Assembly (NCBI GenBank): GCA_036501085.1
Contig: DASYAZ010000141.1
Location: 1-64,000, forward strand
DNA length: 64,000 nt
Direction of reading: 5' to 3'
DNA from: GCA-003244245 sp036501085
GTDB lineage: Bacteria > Actinomycetota > Actinomycetes > Mycobacteriales > Pseudonocardiaceae
This document shows positions 42,259-51,622 of the stretch, piece after piece. Numbering within the stretch: position 1 is the first letter of the stretch; each line of letters begins with the position of its first letter. Position numbers and translations under genes: made by a program. Below the pieces are notes generated by a model. That model searched no databases. It saw only the letters and a program-made list of their open reading frames with translations, and had not been told where the DNA came from.

Positions 42259-43655
42259 CGGTGCGGCTCCATCAACTTCGTATCTTGGGCCAGCTTGACC
42301 TGCGCGTTGCCCTGCCAGGCTGACCAGCCGGATCCTGGTTGTGCGGCGCACAGGTCCAGGAATTCCTGCCGGAAATACTTGATCCCACTGGTGATCGGGC
42401 TGGCGGCCCCGTCACCGAGCGCGCAGAACGAGCGACCCAGGATGTTGTCGCAGACGTCCAACATGGTCTCCACGTCGGCCGGCGTACCTTCGCGCCGCAC
42501 CATCCGCTGCAGGATCTGGGTCAGCCAGTAGGTCCCTTCGCGGCACGGGGTGCACTTACCGCAGGATTCGTGCTTGTAGAACTCGGTCCACTTCATCACC
42601 GCCCACGGCACGCTCACCGTGTTGTTGAAGACCATGATCGCGGTGGTGCCCAGCATGGAGCCTGCCGCCGCCGCACCCTCGAAGTCCAGCGGGATGTCCA
42701 TGTGCTCGGCGGTGAGCAGCGGAGTCGACGACCCGCCCGGCGTCCAGAACTTCAGCGTCCCGCCGGTCACCCCGCCGGCCATGTCCAGCAACTCGCGCAG
42801 CGTGGTGCCCAGCGGGGCCTCGTACTGCCCGGGCCGCTGCACATGCCCAGAGATCGAATAGATCTTGGGCCCGGGAGATTTCTCGGTGCCCATCTGGCGG
42901 AACCAGTCCGACCCACCGTTGACGATGTAAGGCACGGTGCAGATGGTCTCGACGTTGTTCACCACCGTGGGAGCGGCGTAGAGCCCGGAGGTGGCCGGGA
43001 ACGGTGGCTTGAGCCGGGGCTCGGCGCGACGGCCCTCCAGCGAGTTCAGCAGCGCGGTCTCCTCGCCGGCCTCGTAGGCCCCGGCGCCCGCGTGCACCAC
43101 GATATCCAGATCAAACCCGGAGCCGAGGAGGTCCCTGCCCAGGTAGCCGGCCGCGTAGGCCTCGCTGACCGCGGTGTGCACCCGGCGAAGGCAGTGCACC
43201 ATCTCGCCACGGATGTAGATGAAACACCGGTGGGCACGGATCGCATAGCCGGTGATGATGCAGCCTTCGATCAGCGAGTGCGGGTCGGCCATCATCAGTG
43301 GCACGTCCTTGCAGGTGCCCGGCTCGCCCTCATCTGCGTTGATCACCAGATACGTGGGCTTGGCCGCCGGCCCGGTGGCCTGCTCGCCCGGCTTGGCCTG
43401 GGGGATGAAGCCCCACTTCATACCGGTGGGAAAACCGGCCCCGCCCCGCCCCCGCAGGCCCGAGTCCTTGATCAATTGGATCAGCTGGTCAGGATGCGCG
43501 GCCAGCGCGGTGCGCAGCGCGGTGTAGCCCTCGAGCTGAGTGTAGGTCTCGAGGGTCCAGGACTTCGGCGAGAGCCACCGCCGGGTCAACACCGGGGTGA
43601 GCGTCCGCTCGGTCACGGCTTCTCCTCGTGCACTGATCTGTTCCGGGCCGGTCAT
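42255..43655 (-). CDS. nuoF: NADH-quinone oxidoreductase subunit F
   Basis: A 466-aa flavoprotein that oxidises NADH. The NADH/FMN site is GLRGRGGAGFPTGMKWGFIP with YLVINADEGEPGTCKD. Further on are AGAGAYEAGEETALLNSLEG and the 4Fe-4S motif ESCGKCTPCREG with the distal Cys in LGRSFCALGDGA. ATG 43655 overlaps the nuoE stop. Length is normal. Confidence 0.97.
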   Translation of the reverse strand: MTGPEQISARGEAVTERTLTPVLTRRWLSPKSWTLETYTQLEGYTALRTALAAHPDQLIQLIKDSGLRGRGGAGFPTGMKWGFIPQAKPGEQATGPAAKPTYLVINADEGEPGTCKDVPLMMADPHSLIEGCIITGYAIRAHRCFIYIRGEMVHCLRRVHTAVSEAYAAGYLGRDLLGSGFDLDIVVHAGAGAYEAGEETALLNSLEGRRAEPRLKPPFPATSGLYAAPTVVNNVETICTVPYIVNGGSDWFRQMGTEKSPGPKIYSISGHVQRPGQYEAPLGTTLRELLDMAGGVTGGTLKFWTPGGSSTPLLTAEHMDIPLDFEGAAAAGSMLGTTAIMVFNNTVSVPWAVMKWTEFYKHESCGKCTPCREGTYWLTQILQRMVRREGTPADVETMLDVCDNILGRSFCALGDGAASPITSGIKYFRQEFLDLCAAQPGSGWSAWQGNAQVKLAQDTKLMEPHR

Positions 43656-44494
43656 TTCTTGTCGGGAACCTGAGGTGGTGGTGGGGGCTTGTCAGGCATC
43701 GCAGGAGCCTGCCAGCCCTTCTGTTCGGCGAGCCGGTTGCCAGCCAGCGTCTCGGGCGCCGCCGAGGGCGCGTCCACCGCCTCTCGCAGCTGCTCGGGCT
43801 CGCCGAAGAAACCGGCCAGCTGCAGCTCGACGGTCTTCCAGTCGGTCAACGGTGCACCGCGGGTCGGCACCGGCCGCTCTCCCTGGCGCAACGCGTCGAC
43901 CAGCGCCACCGCCGACTCCGGGGTCTGGCTGTCGTAGAACTCGTAGTTCACTTGCAGCACCGGCGCCAAATCACAGGCGGCCAGGCATTCGGCGTGCTCC
44001 AGGGTGACCGAGCCCTCCGAACCCGGCCGGCCCACGGTCTCCTCGTGGCCGACCCCGAGCCGCTTGCGCAGCCTCGCGTAGATCTCGTCGCCGCCAAGGG
44101 CCGCGCACAGCGTGTTGGTGCATACGCTGACCAGGTGCTGACCGCCAGGCCTGCGCTTGAACATGGTGTAGAAGGTGGCGACCGTGCTCACCTCGGCAGT
44201 GGTGATCTCCAGCAACTGGGCGCAGAACGCAAGCCCAGCCTGGCTGACGTAGCCTTCCACGCTCTGCACCAGGTGCAGCAGGGGCAGCAGCGCCGAGCGG
44301 GGCCGCGGGTAGCGCGCGATGATCTCGTGAGCCCGTCGCCGCGTCTGCTCGTCGAACACGCTGGTGTCCACCCGGAGCGGCAGCTCTACCGGCACGTCCT
44401 GCGCGGTGGACAGGGTTGTCGGCGCGGCCCGGTCCGCCCCTCCCGACACCTCCGCGGGCCGCGCGGTGAAGGCCGGGTTGTCGGCCGGACTCAT
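43652..44494 (-). CDS. nuoE: NADH-quinone oxidoreductase subunit E
   Basis: A 280-aa thioredoxin-fold subunit with a 2Fe-2S cluster (N1a). The ligand pairs are VCTNTLC and AECLAACDLAP. RSALLPLLHLVQSVEGYVSQ and ITTAEVSTVATFYTMFKRRP are family signatures. It is longer than the enterobacterial form because of an N-terminal 40-residue extension and a Pro-rich tail ending PPPPPQVPDKK. ATG 44494 overlaps the nuoD stop. Confidence 0.96.
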   Translation of the reverse strand: MSPADNPAFTARPAEVSGGADRAAPTTLSTAQDVPVELPLRVDTSVFDEQTRRRAHEIIARYPRPRSALLPLLHLVQSVEGYVSQAGLAFCAQLLEITTAEVSTVATFYTMFKRRPGGQHLVSVCTNTLCAALGGDEIYARLRKRLGVGHEETVGRPGSEGSVTLEHAECLAACDLAPVLQVNYEFYDSQTPESAVALVDALRQGERPVPTRGAPLTDWKTVELQLAGFFGEPEQLREAVDAPSAAPETLAGNRLAEQKGWQAPAMPDKPPPPPQVPDKK

Positions 44495-45897
44495 CGGTCC
44501 ACTCCTCCCATCACCGGATCGATCGAGGCCACCGAGGCGATGACGTCGGCCACCAAGCCGCCCTCGCTCATCGCCGGCATGGATTGCAGGTTGACGAAGC
44601 TGGGATCCCGGATATGCACCCGCAACGGCCGGGTCCCACCATCGGAGACCAGGTGGTAGCCCAGCTCTCCGCGCGGTGACTCCACCGCGCTGTAGACCTG
44701 GCCCGGCGGTACCGCGAAGCCCTCGGTCACCAGCTTGAAGTGGTGGATCAGTGACTCCATCGACTGTCCCATGATCTTGCGGACGTACTCGAGGGAGTTG
44801 CCCATCCCGTCGGCGCCGATGGACAGCTTGGCCGGCCACGCGATCTTGGCATCCTCCACCATCACCGGGCCGGGTTCCAACTTGTCCAGGCACTGGACGA
44901 CGATCTTGAGGGACTGGTGCATCTCCTCGACGCGCAGCAGGAAACGGGCATAGCAGTCGGCGTCGGTGGAGGTGGGGACCTCGAAGTCGTACTCCTCGTA
45001 GCCGCAGTAGGGCTCCACCTTGCGCAGGTCCCATTCCAGGCCGGCAGCGCGCAGGATCGGGCCGGTGACGCCCATCTGCAGGCAGCCATCCAGCGGCAGG
45101 TAGCCCACCTTCTGCAGCCGCTGCTTCCAGATCGGCTGCCCGGTGAGCAGCTTGTCGTAATCCGGCAGCCGGGAGTCCATCACCTTCAGGAAGTCCCGGA
45201 TCTTGGCCTCGGAACCCTCCGGCAGGTCCTGCGCGAGACCACCGGGCCGGATGAAGGCGTGGTTCATCCGGAGGCCGGTGAGGAACTCCAGCAGATGCAG
45301 GACCTCCTCACGTTCGCGGAACCCGGCGGTCATCCCGGTGAGTGCGCCGAGCTCCATGCCACCGGTGGCGATGGCCACCAGGTGCGAGCCGACCCGGTTG
45401 AGCTCCATGAGCAGCACCCGGATCACCTGCGCGCGCCGTGGCACGGTGGTCCCCAGCAGCTTCTCGGTCGCCAGGCAGTACGCCGCCTCGTTGAACAGCG
45501 GCGAGAGATAGTCCGCCCGCGTGACGAAGGTGACGCCCTGGGTCCAGGTGCGGTACTCGCAGTTCTTCTCGATACCGGTGTGCAGGTACCCGATCACCGA
45601 CCGTGCCTGGGTGACGACCTCCCCTTCCAGCTCCAGCACCAGCCGCAGCACCCCATGGGTGGAGGGGTGCTGGGGCCCCATGTTGACGACGATGCGCTCG
45701 TCGTGGCGCCAGTCCTCGATCGCGCTGTCCCAGTCACCACCGGTGACGGTGTACACCCGGCCCTCGGTGGTCTCCCGCTCAGTGGCGGCATACGGGTCCG
45801 GAACCTCGGTTTCAGTGACAGTCTCACTGGTGGTGTCGGTCGTCCCGCTGGCGACGGTGTGCGCCGGTTCGCCCTTGCGCTGCTTTCGCCGCGTCAT
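44491..45897 (-). CDS. nuoD: NADH-quinone oxidoreductase subunit D
   Basis: A 468-aa hydrogenase-like subunit at the quinone site. VNMGPQHPSTHGVLRLVLEL with its conserved His residues opens the fold. IGYLHTGIEKNCEYRTWTQG, LGALTGMTAGFREREEVLHL and ESPRGELGYHLVSDGGTRPL follow. The first 60 residues (TTDTTSETVTETEVPDPYAA) form a Thr-rich extension. ATG and the nuoC stop share bases (TGATG). Confidence 0.97.
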   Translation of the reverse strand: MTRRKQRKGEPAHTVASGTTDTTSETVTETEVPDPYAATERETTEGRVYTVTGGDWDSAIEDWRHDERIVVNMGPQHPSTHGVLRLVLELEGEVVTQARSVIGYLHTGIEKNCEYRTWTQGVTFVTRADYLSPLFNEAAYCLATEKLLGTTVPRRAQVIRVLLMELNRVGSHLVAIATGGMELGALTGMTAGFREREEVLHLLEFLTGLRMNHAFIRPGGLAQDLPEGSEAKIRDFLKVMDSRLPDYDKLLTGQPIWKQRLQKVGYLPLDGCLQMGVTGPILRAAGLEWDLRKVEPYCGYEEYDFEVPTSTDADCYARFLLRVEEMHQSLKIVVQCLDKLEPGPVMVEDAKIAWPAKLSIGADGMGNSLEYVRKIMGQSMESLIHHFKLVTEGFAVPPGQVYSAVESPRGELGYHLVSDGGTRPLRVHIRDPSFVNLQSMPAMSEGGLVADVIASVASIDPVMGGVDR

Positions 45898-46661
45898 CAG
45901 GAGTACCCCCTCCGCTGATCCGGCGGGGGTATCTCGGCGCCCTTGTATTCCACCGCAATCCCGCCGAGCGGGTAGTCCTTGCGCTGCGGGTGACCGTCCC
46001 AGTCGTCGGGCATGAGGATGCGGGTCAGGGCCGGGTGACCGTCGAAGATGATGCCGAACATGTCCCAGGTCTCGCGCTCGTGCCAGTCCGCGGTGGGGTA
46101 CACCTCGACCACGCTGGGCACGTGAGCGTCCTCGACGTCAAGGGCGACCTCCAGCCGGATCCGGCGCCGGTAGGTCATCGAGGTCAGGTGGTACACCGCG
46201 TGCAGGCGCTGCGCCACCTCGCTGCCGTAGTCCACACCGGAGACCGAGCTGCACAGCTCGAACCGCAACGCCGGGTCGTCCCGCAGGGTGCGGCACAGTG
46301 CCACCAGATGCTCCCGGTGCACGTAGTAGGTGATCTCCCCGCGATCCACGGTGACCTGCTGGATGGCTGGCGCCGGGATCCCCTGTTCGGCCATCGCGGC
46401 CAGTAGCTCGTCGGTGAGCTCGTCGAACCAGCCACCGTAGGGCCGTTGCGCGGGCGGCGGCACGTAGGCGGGCAGGGTCAGGCCGCCATAACCGGAGGTG
46501 TCTCCGGATCCGCTCACACCGAACATGCCCTGCCGGGCCCGGCCGGCGACCACGCCGCCTCGATCCTCGTGCTCGACCTCCTCAGCCGGGGTCATGGCCG
46601 AGCTGTACTGACCCGGCTCGAGGGCCTGGTCTTTGTCTTTCTGAACGTCGTGGTCGGCCAT
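45897..46661 (-). CDS. nuoC: NADH-quinone oxidoreductase subunit C
   Basis: A 254-aa peripheral subunit of complex I. The conserved block is YHLTSMTYRRRIRLEVALDV through VEVYPTADWHERETWDMFGI and ILMPDDWDGHPQRKDYPLGG. About 75 N-terminal residues are a poorly conserved linker. ATG 46661 lies five bases after the nuoB stop. Unlike enterobacteria, nuoC and nuoD are separate genes here. Confidence 0.96.
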   Translation of the reverse strand: MADHDVQKDKDQALEPGQYSSAMTPAEEVEHEDRGGVVAGRARQGMFGVSGSGDTSGYGGLTLPAYVPPPAQRPYGGWFDELTDELLAAMAEQGIPAPAIQQVTVDRGEITYYVHREHLVALCRTLRDDPALRFELCSSVSGVDYGSEVAQRLHAVYHLTSMTYRRRIRLEVALDVEDAHVPSVVEVYPTADWHERETWDMFGIIFDGHPALTRILMPDDWDGHPQRKDYPLGGIAVEYKGAEIPPPDQRRGYS

Positions 46662-46666
46662 GGCAG

Positions 46667-47266
46667 TCACTGCTCCCGCGCTTCGACGACCTTGGACCGG
46701 CCACTCCCCGATGGTCTGGGATCTTTCTGCGGGCCGTAGCGCACCGAGGAGGGCACCATCTCGGTGTGCTGACCCGCCTTCAGGGCAGCCCGTTTCGGAC
46801 CGAGCGGTTCGTCCATGATCTTGGCGTGCAGTTTGAGGATCGCGTCGATGAGCATCTCCGGGCGTGGTGGGCAGCCGGGTAGGTACATGTCGACCGGGAC
46901 GATGTGGTCCACGCCCTGCACGATCGCGTAGTTGTTGAACATCCCGCCGGTGGAGGCGCACACGCCCATCGCGAGCACCCAGCGAGGCTCGGGCATCTGG
47001 TCGTAGATCTGGCGCAGCACCGGGGCCATCTTGTTGCTCACCCGGCCCGCGACGATCATCAGATCAGCCTGGCGTGGCGAGGCCCGGAACACCTCCATGC
47101 CGAAACGCGCCAGGTCGTACCGGGGGGCGCCGGTGGTCATCATCTCGATCGCGCAGCAGGCCAGCCCGAAGGTCGCCGGCCACAGCGACGATTTGCGGGT
47201 CCAGTTGACGAGCTTCTCCACGCTGGTCAGCAGGATTCCGCTGGGCAGCTTCTCTTCCAGTCCCAT
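46667..47266 (-). CDS. nuoB: NADH-quinone oxidoreductase subunit B
   Basis: A 199-aa subunit carrying cluster N2, the last iron-sulfur centre before quinone. The tandem Cys pair is in PATFGLACCAIEMM, with further ligands in LAMGVCASTGGMFNNY and VDMYLPGCPPRPEML. ATG 47266 lies two bases after the nuoA stop. Length and motif spacing are normal. Confidence 0.97.
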   Translation of the reverse strand: MGLEEKLPSGILLTSVEKLVNWTRKSSLWPATFGLACCAIEMMTTGAPRYDLARFGMEVFRASPRQADLMIVAGRVSNKMAPVLRQIYDQMPEPRWVLAMGVCASTGGMFNNYAIVQGVDHIVPVDMYLPGCPPRPEMLIDAILKLHAKIMDEPLGPKRAALKAGQHTEMVPSSVRYGPQKDPRPSGSGRSKVVEAREQ

Positions 47267-47268
47267 GA

Positions 47269-47634
47269 TCAGTTCCAGTCCAGCCCGCCGCGCCGCCACA
47301 CGTAGGCGTAGGCGAAGCCGAGCGTCACGATGAACAGGGCGACCTCCACCAGACCGAAGACCCCCAGCGAATCCGCGGCCACCGCGAACGGGTACAGGAA
47401 CACCATCTCGATGTCGAACAGGATGAACAGCATCGCGGTGAGGTAATAAGCCACCGGCATCCGCCCGGCCCCCGCCACTGGCTGCGGGGACGGCTCGATA
47501 CCGCACTCGTAAGCGTCGAGCTTGGCCCGGTTATAGCGGCGCGGCCCGATATGGGGGGCCGCGACGACGGAGAACACCGCAAAGGCCGCCGCCAAGAGAA
47601 ACATGAGTACCAGGGGAACGTAGGGCTGCAACAA
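47269..47634 (-). CDS. nuoA: NADH-quinone oxidoreductase subunit A
   Basis: A 121-aa three-span membrane subunit, first gene of the operon. KLDAYECGIEPSPQPVAGAG and YYLTAMLFILFDIEMVFLYP are the family signatures. The start is TTG 47634 (two TTG codons in a row) with GGAAGGACGGG upstream. The promoter of the eleven-gene nuoA-K unit should lie in 47640-47770, before the menJ stop. Confidence 0.95.
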   Translation of the reverse strand: MLQPYVPLVLMFLLAAAFAVFSVVAAPHIGPRRYNRAKLDAYECGIEPSPQPVAGAGRMPVAYYLTAMLFILFDIEMVFLYPFAVAADSLGVFGLVEVALFIVTLGFAYAYVWRRGGLDWN

Positions 47635-47776
47635 TGCCGTCCCGTCCTTCCCGTCTCGTGAACGTCCCTCATCTACCCTACGTGCGGGCCGGTCACGCGG
47701 TGCCCTGAGGCTAACCTATATATCCGGCCTCGATCAGGCGTTATCTGCCGAAACGACGTCGGTGATCACGCCGTAT

Positions 47777-49069
47777 TCAGACGCTGGGCGCCAGCCGCGC
47801 CATCGCGGTGATCACCCGGTCCATGGTGTCGCCCTCCCGGCTGTCGTAGAGGTTGGCCAGCAGCTTGAGCATGAAGCGCATCAGCGTCCTGCGCGGCAGG
47901 GCATGCCGGGTCCCGGCTCGCATCACAGCAGGGTGACCGATCAACTGGCTGAACAGGTTCCCCAACCGGAAATAACCCCCCAAATCCTCCCGCAGGGCGG
48001 CAGGATAACGGCGCAGTGCGTGCTCCCGAGCGGGCCCCTCCGGACGGGCCATCGCCTGGGCCGCGCACTCCGCGGCGAGGCGGGCGGACTGCATGGCATA
48101 AGCGATGCCCTCACCGTTGAACGGGTTGACCATGCCACCTGCGTCCCCGACCAGCAGCAGACCGTTCCGGTAGTGCGGCGTGCGGTTGAAGCTCATCGGC
48201 AGCGCCGCTCCGAGGATCTTGCCGGTGGCGTTGTCCTCGCGGAATCCCCACTCCTGGGGTGTGCCGTCCAGCCAGGCCCGCAGCAGCGCCCGGTAGTCGG
48301 TCTTCCCGTATGCCGAGGACGTCGACAGGATGCCCAGGCCGACGTTGGAGGTCCCGTCGCCCATGCCGAAGATCCACCCGTAGCCCGGCAGCAGCCTGGG
48401 TTCCTGCCCCGTGGTGCTGTCCCAGATCTCCACGTGGCTTTCCAGGAAATCATCGTCGGTACGGGGGGTGGTGTAGTAGCGGCGCACCCCGACCCCCATC
48501 GGCCGGTCTTCGCGCTTGTCGATGCCCAGGCTGAGCGCGAGCCGGGCGCTGACCCCGTCGCACGCCAGCGTGAGCGGGGCGCGGTATTCCATGGGCTGCT
48601 TGTCCGGACCCTGCCGTCCCTTCACTCCGAGGATGCGCCCGGTGCGCGCGTCGGCGACCGCTTCCGTCACCGTGTTGTGCTCGTGGAGCCGGGCGCCGGC
48701 CTGCTCGGCGTGGCGCACCAGCATCTCGTCGAAGTCCATCCGCGGGCGGACCACACCATAGGGTGGAAAGCTGGCCAGGTCGGGCCACGGCAGTTCGATC
48801 GTCACGCCCCCGCCCACCACGCGCAGGCCCCGGTTGTGCAACCAGCCGGCCTCGACGCTGGTATCGATGCCGAGGTCTATCAACTGCTTGACGCCCCGAG
48901 GGGTCAGCCCGTCTCCGCACACCTTCTCGCGGGGGAACGTGGATTTCTCCAGCAGCAGCACATCCAGCCCGGCGCGGGCCAGGTACGCCGCGGCCGTCGA
49001 ACCCGCGGGACCTGCCCCCACCACGATCACATCCGCATCGCCATCACTGGAAAGTGCCCGCTTGGCCAT
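47777..49069 (-). CDS. menJ: Geranylgeranyl reductase-family flavoprotein (menaquinone reductase MenJ-like)
   Basis: A 430-aa FAD enzyme. The dinucleotide fold is DVIVVGAGPAGSTAAAYLAR, with EKVCGDGLTPRGVKQL and the second FAD motif LLLVGDAGGMVNPFNGEGIA. Family members saturate isoprenoid chains, and beside nuo and a polyprenyl synthase the likely substrate is the menaquinone side chain, as for mycobacterial MenJ. ATG 49069 has GGAG upstream; the open frame extends 119 codons further, but without family match. It ends 143 bp before nuoA on the same strand. Confidence 0.88.
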   Translation of the reverse strand: MAKRALSSDGDADVIVVGAGPAGSTAAAYLARAGLDVLLLEKSTFPREKVCGDGLTPRGVKQLIDLGIDTSVEAGWLHNRGLRVVGGGVTIELPWPDLASFPPYGVVRPRMDFDEMLVRHAEQAGARLHEHNTVTEAVADARTGRILGVKGRQGPDKQPMEYRAPLTLACDGVSARLALSLGIDKREDRPMGVGVRRYYTTPRTDDDFLESHVEIWDSTTGQEPRLLPGYGWIFGMGDGTSNVGLGILSTSSAYGKTDYRALLRAWLDGTPQEWGFREDNATGKILGAALPMSFNRTPHYRNGLLLVGDAGGMVNPFNGEGIAYAMQSARLAAECAAQAMARPEGPAREHALRRYPAALREDLGGYFRLGNLFSQLIGHPAVMRAGTRHALPRRTLMRFMLKLLANLYDSREGDTMDRVITAMARLAPSV

Positions 49070-49190
49070 GCTGCTCCCTCGCTGCGATCCCGCAGTACCC
49101 GTTCGATCGAGTGTACGGGTGCGCGGCCCGACACTATGGATATCGCTCTCGCGATCCTCGGCGCGGCCCGAGCCCGCGCTATGCCCACGA

Positions 49191-50558
49191 TCAGCCCTCT
49201 GTGTTCTCCCGCTCCGCGCTGTGCTCGCCGTCGGCCGCGTCGGCGTGCCGCTGCTCCGGCGTGGCGTCCCCTTCAGGAGCTTGCGGGTCGCCGTCCCCGC
49301 CGTCCCCGCCCTCGTCGCCGTCCCCGCCCGCGGAACTCTCAGGGCTGGCCGGTTCGCCATCGGGCTCGGCAGGTGTGGGATCGGTCCTGGGAGCCCGCAG
49401 AGCAGGCAGCGCGGCGCTGACGGCACCGCCCAGCAGGGTCATGACCAGCACGGATACCGCAACAGTGCCGAAGGGGACGTCGACGGGGTCGAATGCCGCG
49501 TTCCCGAGCCGCCCACCAGCAAGCCCGCCGAGCACCGCCGAACCCAGCGCGGGCACTGCGGCCGCCACGCCCAGGATCTGCAACCGTTGCGTCAGGTCGG
49601 CACCGGCCGCGGCACAACGGCGCCCGACGCCCACCCCGACCAGCAGGGGGACCGCGAGTGCCAGGCCCCACCATGAGTGCGCCGGACCGTCCGGCAATGC
49701 GGCGAGCAGCGGCACCGCTGGTACCGGTCCGGGATGCACCCCGAACGGGCCGACCGACAGCGACCCGACGGAAAAGCCGGGTCCGGCTAGCCACGACACC
49801 GCAGCGACGGCCGCGTTCGGTAGGTAACCGATCGACAGGGCAGCCAACCCGACGGCGCTACCAGCGTCAGCTCCCGAGAGCCGCACGATCTGGGTGGCCG
49901 ACACCGCCAGCGCGATCAGCACCGTGGCCAAACCGGCGGCCAGCAGCACCGCCAGACCCCAGGTGCCGGCCGCCACGCCGGGCTTGACCCACCCGGGCGC
50001 CCGCCGGAGCGCGGCGTCCAGCAAGCCGCACGGGCGGGCCAGGCCGAGCCCCGCGGCGGTACCGGCCACCAGCGCGCAGCCGAGCGCAGCCTGCCCGGGG
50101 TCCACCCAGATCCCCACTGGAGTGGCGGCTATCGCCAGTACCGCGCCCAGCACGCCGTGGGTGCCCGCGACCGTACCGGCCACCCACCAGGCATCGGCGG
50201 GCCGGCGGATTCCGGACCGGATCACCACCCCCACCGCGCCCCGCGCTACCAGCGCGCCGAGCAAGAGGGTGGGCAGCACCGGGAGAACGCTGAGCGGGGC
50301 ACCGTTGATCTCCAGCGGGACGTGGTGAGCGGCCAGCCAGCCCACGGCGCCCACCCGGGCCGCCTGCGCGACGGAGCCGCGTGCGCCGCCGGCCGCGCCG
50401 ATCGCACCGAGCACCACCGCACCCGCCAGGTAGCTGAGGATCGCCGGCATGCAGGCGGCGGCAACCATCGCGCCCCAGCCCGGACGGGTACCCGGATCGG
50501 TGATGTCACCCGCTGGGTCACTGGACACCGGTGACAGCAGGAGACTCACGGTAACCAC
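49191..50558 (-). CDS. DUF6350 membrane protein (PerM-like)
   Basis: A 455-aa polytopic protein with about ten Ala/Gly/Val-rich hydrophobic segments (for example LLGALVARGAVGVVIRSG and GLAVLLAAGLATVLIALAVS), then an acidic C-terminal tail (GGDGDEGGDGGDGDPQ). It is of the DUF6350 group, which in mycobacteria (PerM) is linked to cell division and persistence and also lies near sucD. The start is GTG or ATG near 50558; MVTVSLLLSPVSS fits. Function here is by analogy. Confidence 0.7.
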   Translation of the reverse strand: MVTVSLLLSPVSSDPAGDITDPGTRPGWGAMVAAACMPAILSYLAGAVVLGAIGAAGGARGSVAQAARVGAVGWLAAHHVPLEINGAPLSVLPVLPTLLLGALVARGAVGVVIRSGIRRPADAWWVAGTVAGTHGVLGAVLAIAATPVGIWVDPGQAALGCALVAGTAAGLGLARPCGLLDAALRRAPGWVKPGVAAGTWGLAVLLAAGLATVLIALAVSATQIVRLSGADAGSAVGLAALSIGYLPNAAVAAVSWLAGPGFSVGSLSVGPFGVHPGPVPAVPLLAALPDGPAHSWWGLALAVPLLVGVGVGRRCAAAGADLTQRLQILGVAAAVPALGSAVLGGLAGGRLGNAAFDPVDVPFGTVAVSVLVMTLLGGAVSAALPALRAPRTDPTPAEPDGEPASPESSAGGDGDEGGDGGDGDPQAPEGDATPEQRHADAADGEHSAERENTEG

Positions 50559-50649
50559 CCTCGCAGCCCGGTCACGCCCGCCGGGCGATCACCGGGCCGA
50601 CGCGCCCCCGATGTAACCGGATCGGAGTACCGCAGAGGTTCGCCGGCGA

Positions 50650-50709
50650 GGTTGGCAGCGGTTACCGGCGTCCAGCAGCCGGGTTGGTGGTACTTGAAGA
50701 GCTACCAAC
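50650..50709 (-). repeat. 60-nt structured repeat at the sucD 3' end
   Basis: 44 of 60 positions match 56434-56493 without a gap. It overlaps the sucD stop codon and forms a hairpin, GTTGGT (50683-50688) with ACCAAC (50704-50709). In the second copy the T-A closing pair is C-G, a compensatory change. Probable terminator or 3' RNA element. Confidence 0.7.
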
Positions 50710-51619
50710 GGGGCTGGGGGACGGACTTCATGATTTCGCGCATCAGCTCGGCGGTGTCACTGGGTGTCATGCCGACGTGGACGCCGGCGGCCTCCAGGGC
50801 GTCCTTCTTGGCCGCGGCGGTGCCCGAAGAGCCGGAGACGATGGCACCGGCATGGCCCATGGTCTTGCCCTCGGGAGCGGTGAAACCGGCGATGTAACCG
50901 ACCACCGGTTTGGTGATGTTGGCCTTGATGTAGTCGGCAGCGCGTTCCTCGGCGTCCCCGCCGATCTCACCGATCATCACGATCGCCTCGGTGTCGGGGT
51001 CATCCTCGAAGGCCTGCAGCACATCGATGTGCGTGGTACCGATCACCGGATCACCACCGATCCCCACGCAGGTGGAAAACCCGATATCCCGCAACTCGAA
51101 CATCATCTGGTAGGTCAGGGTGCCCGATTTGGACACCAGCCCGATCCGGCCCGGACCGGTGATGTCGGCCGGGATGATCCCGGCGTTCGAGGCGCCGGGG
51201 CAGCTCACCCCGGGGCAGTTCGGGCCGATGATGCGGGTCCGCACCGAACCGGCCGCCAGCCCGGTGGCACCGCCGTGCGCGCAGAAGACCGCGGTGTCGT
51301 GCACCGGGATGCCTTCGGTGATCACCACGATCAGCCCGATCCCGGCATCGATCGCCTCGAGAACGGCGGCCTTGGCGAAGCGCGGCGGGACGAAGACCAC
51401 GCTGACATCAGCGCCGGTCGCGGCCACCGAGTCGGCCACTGAACCGAACACCGGAAGCGAGGCACCTTCGAAGTCGACGGTCTGGCCACCCTTGCCGGGG
51501 GTGACCCCACCGACGATCTGGCTGCCGGCGGCGAGCATTCGCCGGGTGTGCGTGCGACCCTGCGAGCCGGTCATCCCCTGGACGATGATCTTCGATTCTG
51601 CGGTCAGGAAAATTGCCAC
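50702..51619 (-). CDS. sucD: Succinyl-CoA synthetase alpha subunit
   Basis: A 305-aa subunit that binds CoA and carries the phospho-His of the TCA-cycle enzyme forming succinate from succinyl-CoA. VQGMTGSQGRTHTRRMLAAG is the CoA-binding start. IIGPNCPGVSCPG, GIGGDPVIGTTHIDVL and the active-site GKTMGHAGAIVSGSSGTAAA (His) follow. The gene starts three bases after the sucC stop, so the two form an operon. Confidence 0.97.
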   Translation of the reverse strand: MAIFLTAESKIIVQGMTGSQGRTHTRRMLAAGSQIVGGVTPGKGGQTVDFEGASLPVFGSVADSVAATGADVSVVFVPPRFAKAAVLEAIDAGIGLIVVITEGIPVHDTAVFCAHGGATGLAAGSVRTRIIGPNCPGVSCPGASNAGIIPADITGPGRIGLVSKSGTLTYQMMFELRDIGFSTCVGIGGDPVIGTTHIDVLQAFEDDPDTEAIVMIGEIGGDAEERAADYIKANITKPVVGYIAGFTAPEGKTMGHAGAIVSGSSGTAAAKKDALEAAGVHVGMTPSDTAELMREIMKSVPQPRW

Positions 51620-51622
51620 CGG

